Part shown: in pieces, positions 55,401 to 58,400 of the stretch
How positions within the stretch are numbered: position 1 is the first letter of the stretch
Layout: every line of letters begins with the position of its first letter
Assembly: GCA_039566865.1 (NCBI GenBank)
Contig: CM076949.1
Location: 24,156,501-24,220,500 of the forward strand
DNA: 64,000 nucleotides
Direction: 5' to 3'
Source of the DNA: Aurelia coerulea
Lineage: Eukaryota > Cnidaria > Scyphozoa > Semaeostomeae > Ulmaridae
Notes under the pieces: generated by a model
What the model saw: only the letters and a program-made list of their open reading frames with translations
The model's database searches: none
Told to the model about the DNA's origin: nothing
Position numbers and translations under genes: made by a program

Positions 55401-58400
55401 AAAATGTCGACCCCCAAACCATACTATTGATTTTGTTGAAAGTGTGAACAAAGATTGTCCTTTACTTATTTAAAAATTGCTAGAAATACTACTTTCGTTT
55501 TGAAATGTTACCCCCCCCCACCAATCAAGATCCCTTATTAGCCCTGTCCACAAGTTGCTCGGCAACTTTTGGGCAACTTGAAGTCTTTTTGGCAACTTTT
55601 AGGAATTTTGGCAACTTTTGCAACATTGAGAAACTTGTCCTTATTTTAGCAATATTAGAACAATTTCTATAATATTGTGTTTATTCTCTGCAACAGTAAT
55701 GAAAATTAGACATGGAAAGGATCTGTTTTCTGGTCAGGCTGGGATTCAACGTCTTGGTTTGTGAAGAACTGATCTTTGAAATTAACGATTTGTGACTATG
55801 ATCAGTGTGATGACGATGATGATGATGACAACGATGATTATTATCAATCATCAATTAATGTTGTTGGTTATGGCAAGCGAAATGCACAAGAATTCGAAAA
55901 ACCTAGTTTATCGCCGATAAACCCACTTTTTCGATCGAGAAACTAGGTTTTTCACTGATAAAGTAGGTTTATCGATCGATAAAGTGGGTTTATCGGAGAT
56001 AAACCTAGATTTTCGATCGATAAAGTGGGTTTCTCGCCGATAAAGTGGGTTTCTCGCCGAGAAACCTACTTTATCGATCGAAAAACCCACTTTATCGACC
56101 AGAAACCCACTTTTTCACCGAGAAACCCACATTATCGATCGAAAAGTTAGGTTTTCATCGATAAAGTAGGTTTCTCGATCGATAATGTAGGTTTTTCGAT
56201 CGATAAGGTGGGTTTTTCGATCGATAAAGTGGGTTTATCAGCGATAAAGTTGGTTTCTCAAGCGAGAAAGTGGGTTTTTCGATGAGAAAAACGTGGTGTT
56301 CCAAAGCCGGGTGTGTACGCATAATATTACAAACAGATCGAGTAAAGAATGTTTGCATTGTTGGAATATTTTGAATATAGATTCTTTTCAGCTAAAGTAA
56401 ATGATAGAATTATCCAATTTATGAACAATTTACAGTCGATTTATCTCGTAATTATGAATGTATAGGACCACAGCGTTTCAAATACGAGTATACAGTTGCG
56501 TCACCTGATGAAAATATCCCCCCTAAAAAATATCCTGTAGAAAATATCCTTCCATTGCCGGTACTTGGAGGGGTTTATCATTGTGAGTATCAAAATGATG
56601 GCGAACAGCAATGACGATGATGATTTTCAAGACTTGCTATCAAATGCGATTTCAAATGTGCAGAGCTTACGGCATCTGCAGTATGGCAAGAAATTGAATG
56701 GGCCATCGCAGGTTAAACCAAAAAAAGCCACGTGGACCAAAGCCAAAATCGTTGCAGCTCAAACTATACCATCTGACAGATGCATCTGGCCTCCCGCATT
56801 TTAACTATCCATCCATGTTGCCTTGTGTTTTCAATAGGCCGTTGTAAAGTTGTCATTGAAAGACTGGAATTTTTTATTGAAAAAAAAGGTTTTGATGGAA
56901 AGCCAAACTTTCGTGTGAAAAATCCAGCTTTTCCAAACGAGAAACCCACTTTATCACCGAAAAACCCACTTTATCGATCGAAAAACCTACTTTATCGACC
57001 GAAAAACCTACTTTATCGATGAAAACCTAACTTTTCGATTGATAATGTGGGTTTCTCGGTGAAAAAGTTGGTTTCTGGTCGATAAAGTGGGTTTTTCGAT
57101 CGATAAAGTAGGTTTCTCGGCAAGAAACCCACTTTATCGGCGAGAAACCCACTTTATCGATCGAAAATCTAGGTTTATCACCGATAAACCCACTTTATCG
57201 ATCGATAAACCTACTTTATCAGTGAAAAACCTAGTTTCTCGATCGAAAAAGTGGGTTTATCGGCGATAAACTAGGTTTTTCGAATTCTTGTGCATTTCGC
57301 TTGCCATAGTTGGTGTGGTTGTTGTTGTTTATAAGCAACAAATGGTTCCTGCTGAAATGTTGAAGATGTGTTACATGGTTCCAACTGTATTAGCGTCAAA
57401 AGGTTCAAACTTCCAGGAAGCTGCAGTTACCTCATAAAAGAAAATGTCGAAATAAAATAAAAAGGCACTTCTCGAAGCATCCTTGGCGCTAATCTTATGC
57501 ACATTTGTCAATTATTCATACATTCTTAGCACTTGGCCTTAAAAAAATGACAATAAATGAGCAACTTTTGAGCAACTTTTTGAAAAAGTGGCAACTTTTG
57601 AGCAACTTTTCAGGAAATTATGAGCAACTTTTAGAGATATTTCAAGCAACTTGTGGACAGGGCTATCCCTTATCATATTTTTTCAATTTTTCCCGCTCCC
57701 TTACCAGTTATAGTATTACCCCGCCACTAAGAAACTGACTTATAAGAAACTGCAGCCTGCCAGATGGCACCATGGTCATCTTCCAACATTTGGCTTGATA
57801 TAACATTTATATGATATTTATAAGAAACCAAACAGCCTGGTGTTACAAAATGACTTTCTTAGTGGCGGGGTAATGCTGTATCAAGACCATCCCTTCTATA
57901 AGGCAATCTGGGAATCCCCCTTCAGCTAGACTCAACTGCGCCGTGATTTGCTTCTGTTTCGTTCTCGCTTGAAGCATTGAATCGATTTGCAATCGTATAT
58001 TTTCTTGTGTACAAGTTTCACTAACTGTTCCATGGTGAGAATTAATGAATTTTGATAGGTGAAGATTAGGCAATTCAGTTTTATGTTTGTAACGATTTGC
58101 AATAGCCCTAAACTACAAAAATAGCGTAGCCACTGTGCGAAGATGTCGAAGGGCATATCAAACGACTGCAAGGCTACAAGGTAAAAAAAACCAAGGCAGT
58201 TTGAGAATATTTTAGTCACGTACTTGTGCGTTTTGATTCACCTAGCAACCCGTTTGTTATCTAGGCATATGACGTAAGGTCGCTCCTCCTTACAGGTAAC
58301 ACAGGAACAAAGTTTATCCAACGAGATTCGTAGTCACATGACCAGAATAGAGCGTGATTTATGGGACCCAGCCTCATGTCCATGTAAAGGTGATGTGTTG

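Larger units (their letters stand above)
55539..57665. mobile_element. hAT-type element (2.1 kb) hosting a nested element
   Basis: Ends TAGCCCTGTCCACAAGTTGC and its complement GCAACTTGTGGACAGGGCTA, flanked by a perfect 8-bp direct repeat TCCCTTAT (55531-55538, 57666-57673). Both flanks inside the ends carry several gagcaactttt repeats, typical subterminal sites. The outer element's own sequence totals about 690 bp once the nested element (55869-57308) is removed. No transposase in it. Confidence 0.92.

Noticed and set aside
55908..57269. Repeat proteins of the LYRSKNLLYR type on both strands
   Set aside because: Translations of the iterated GATCGAT arm units of the foldback element.
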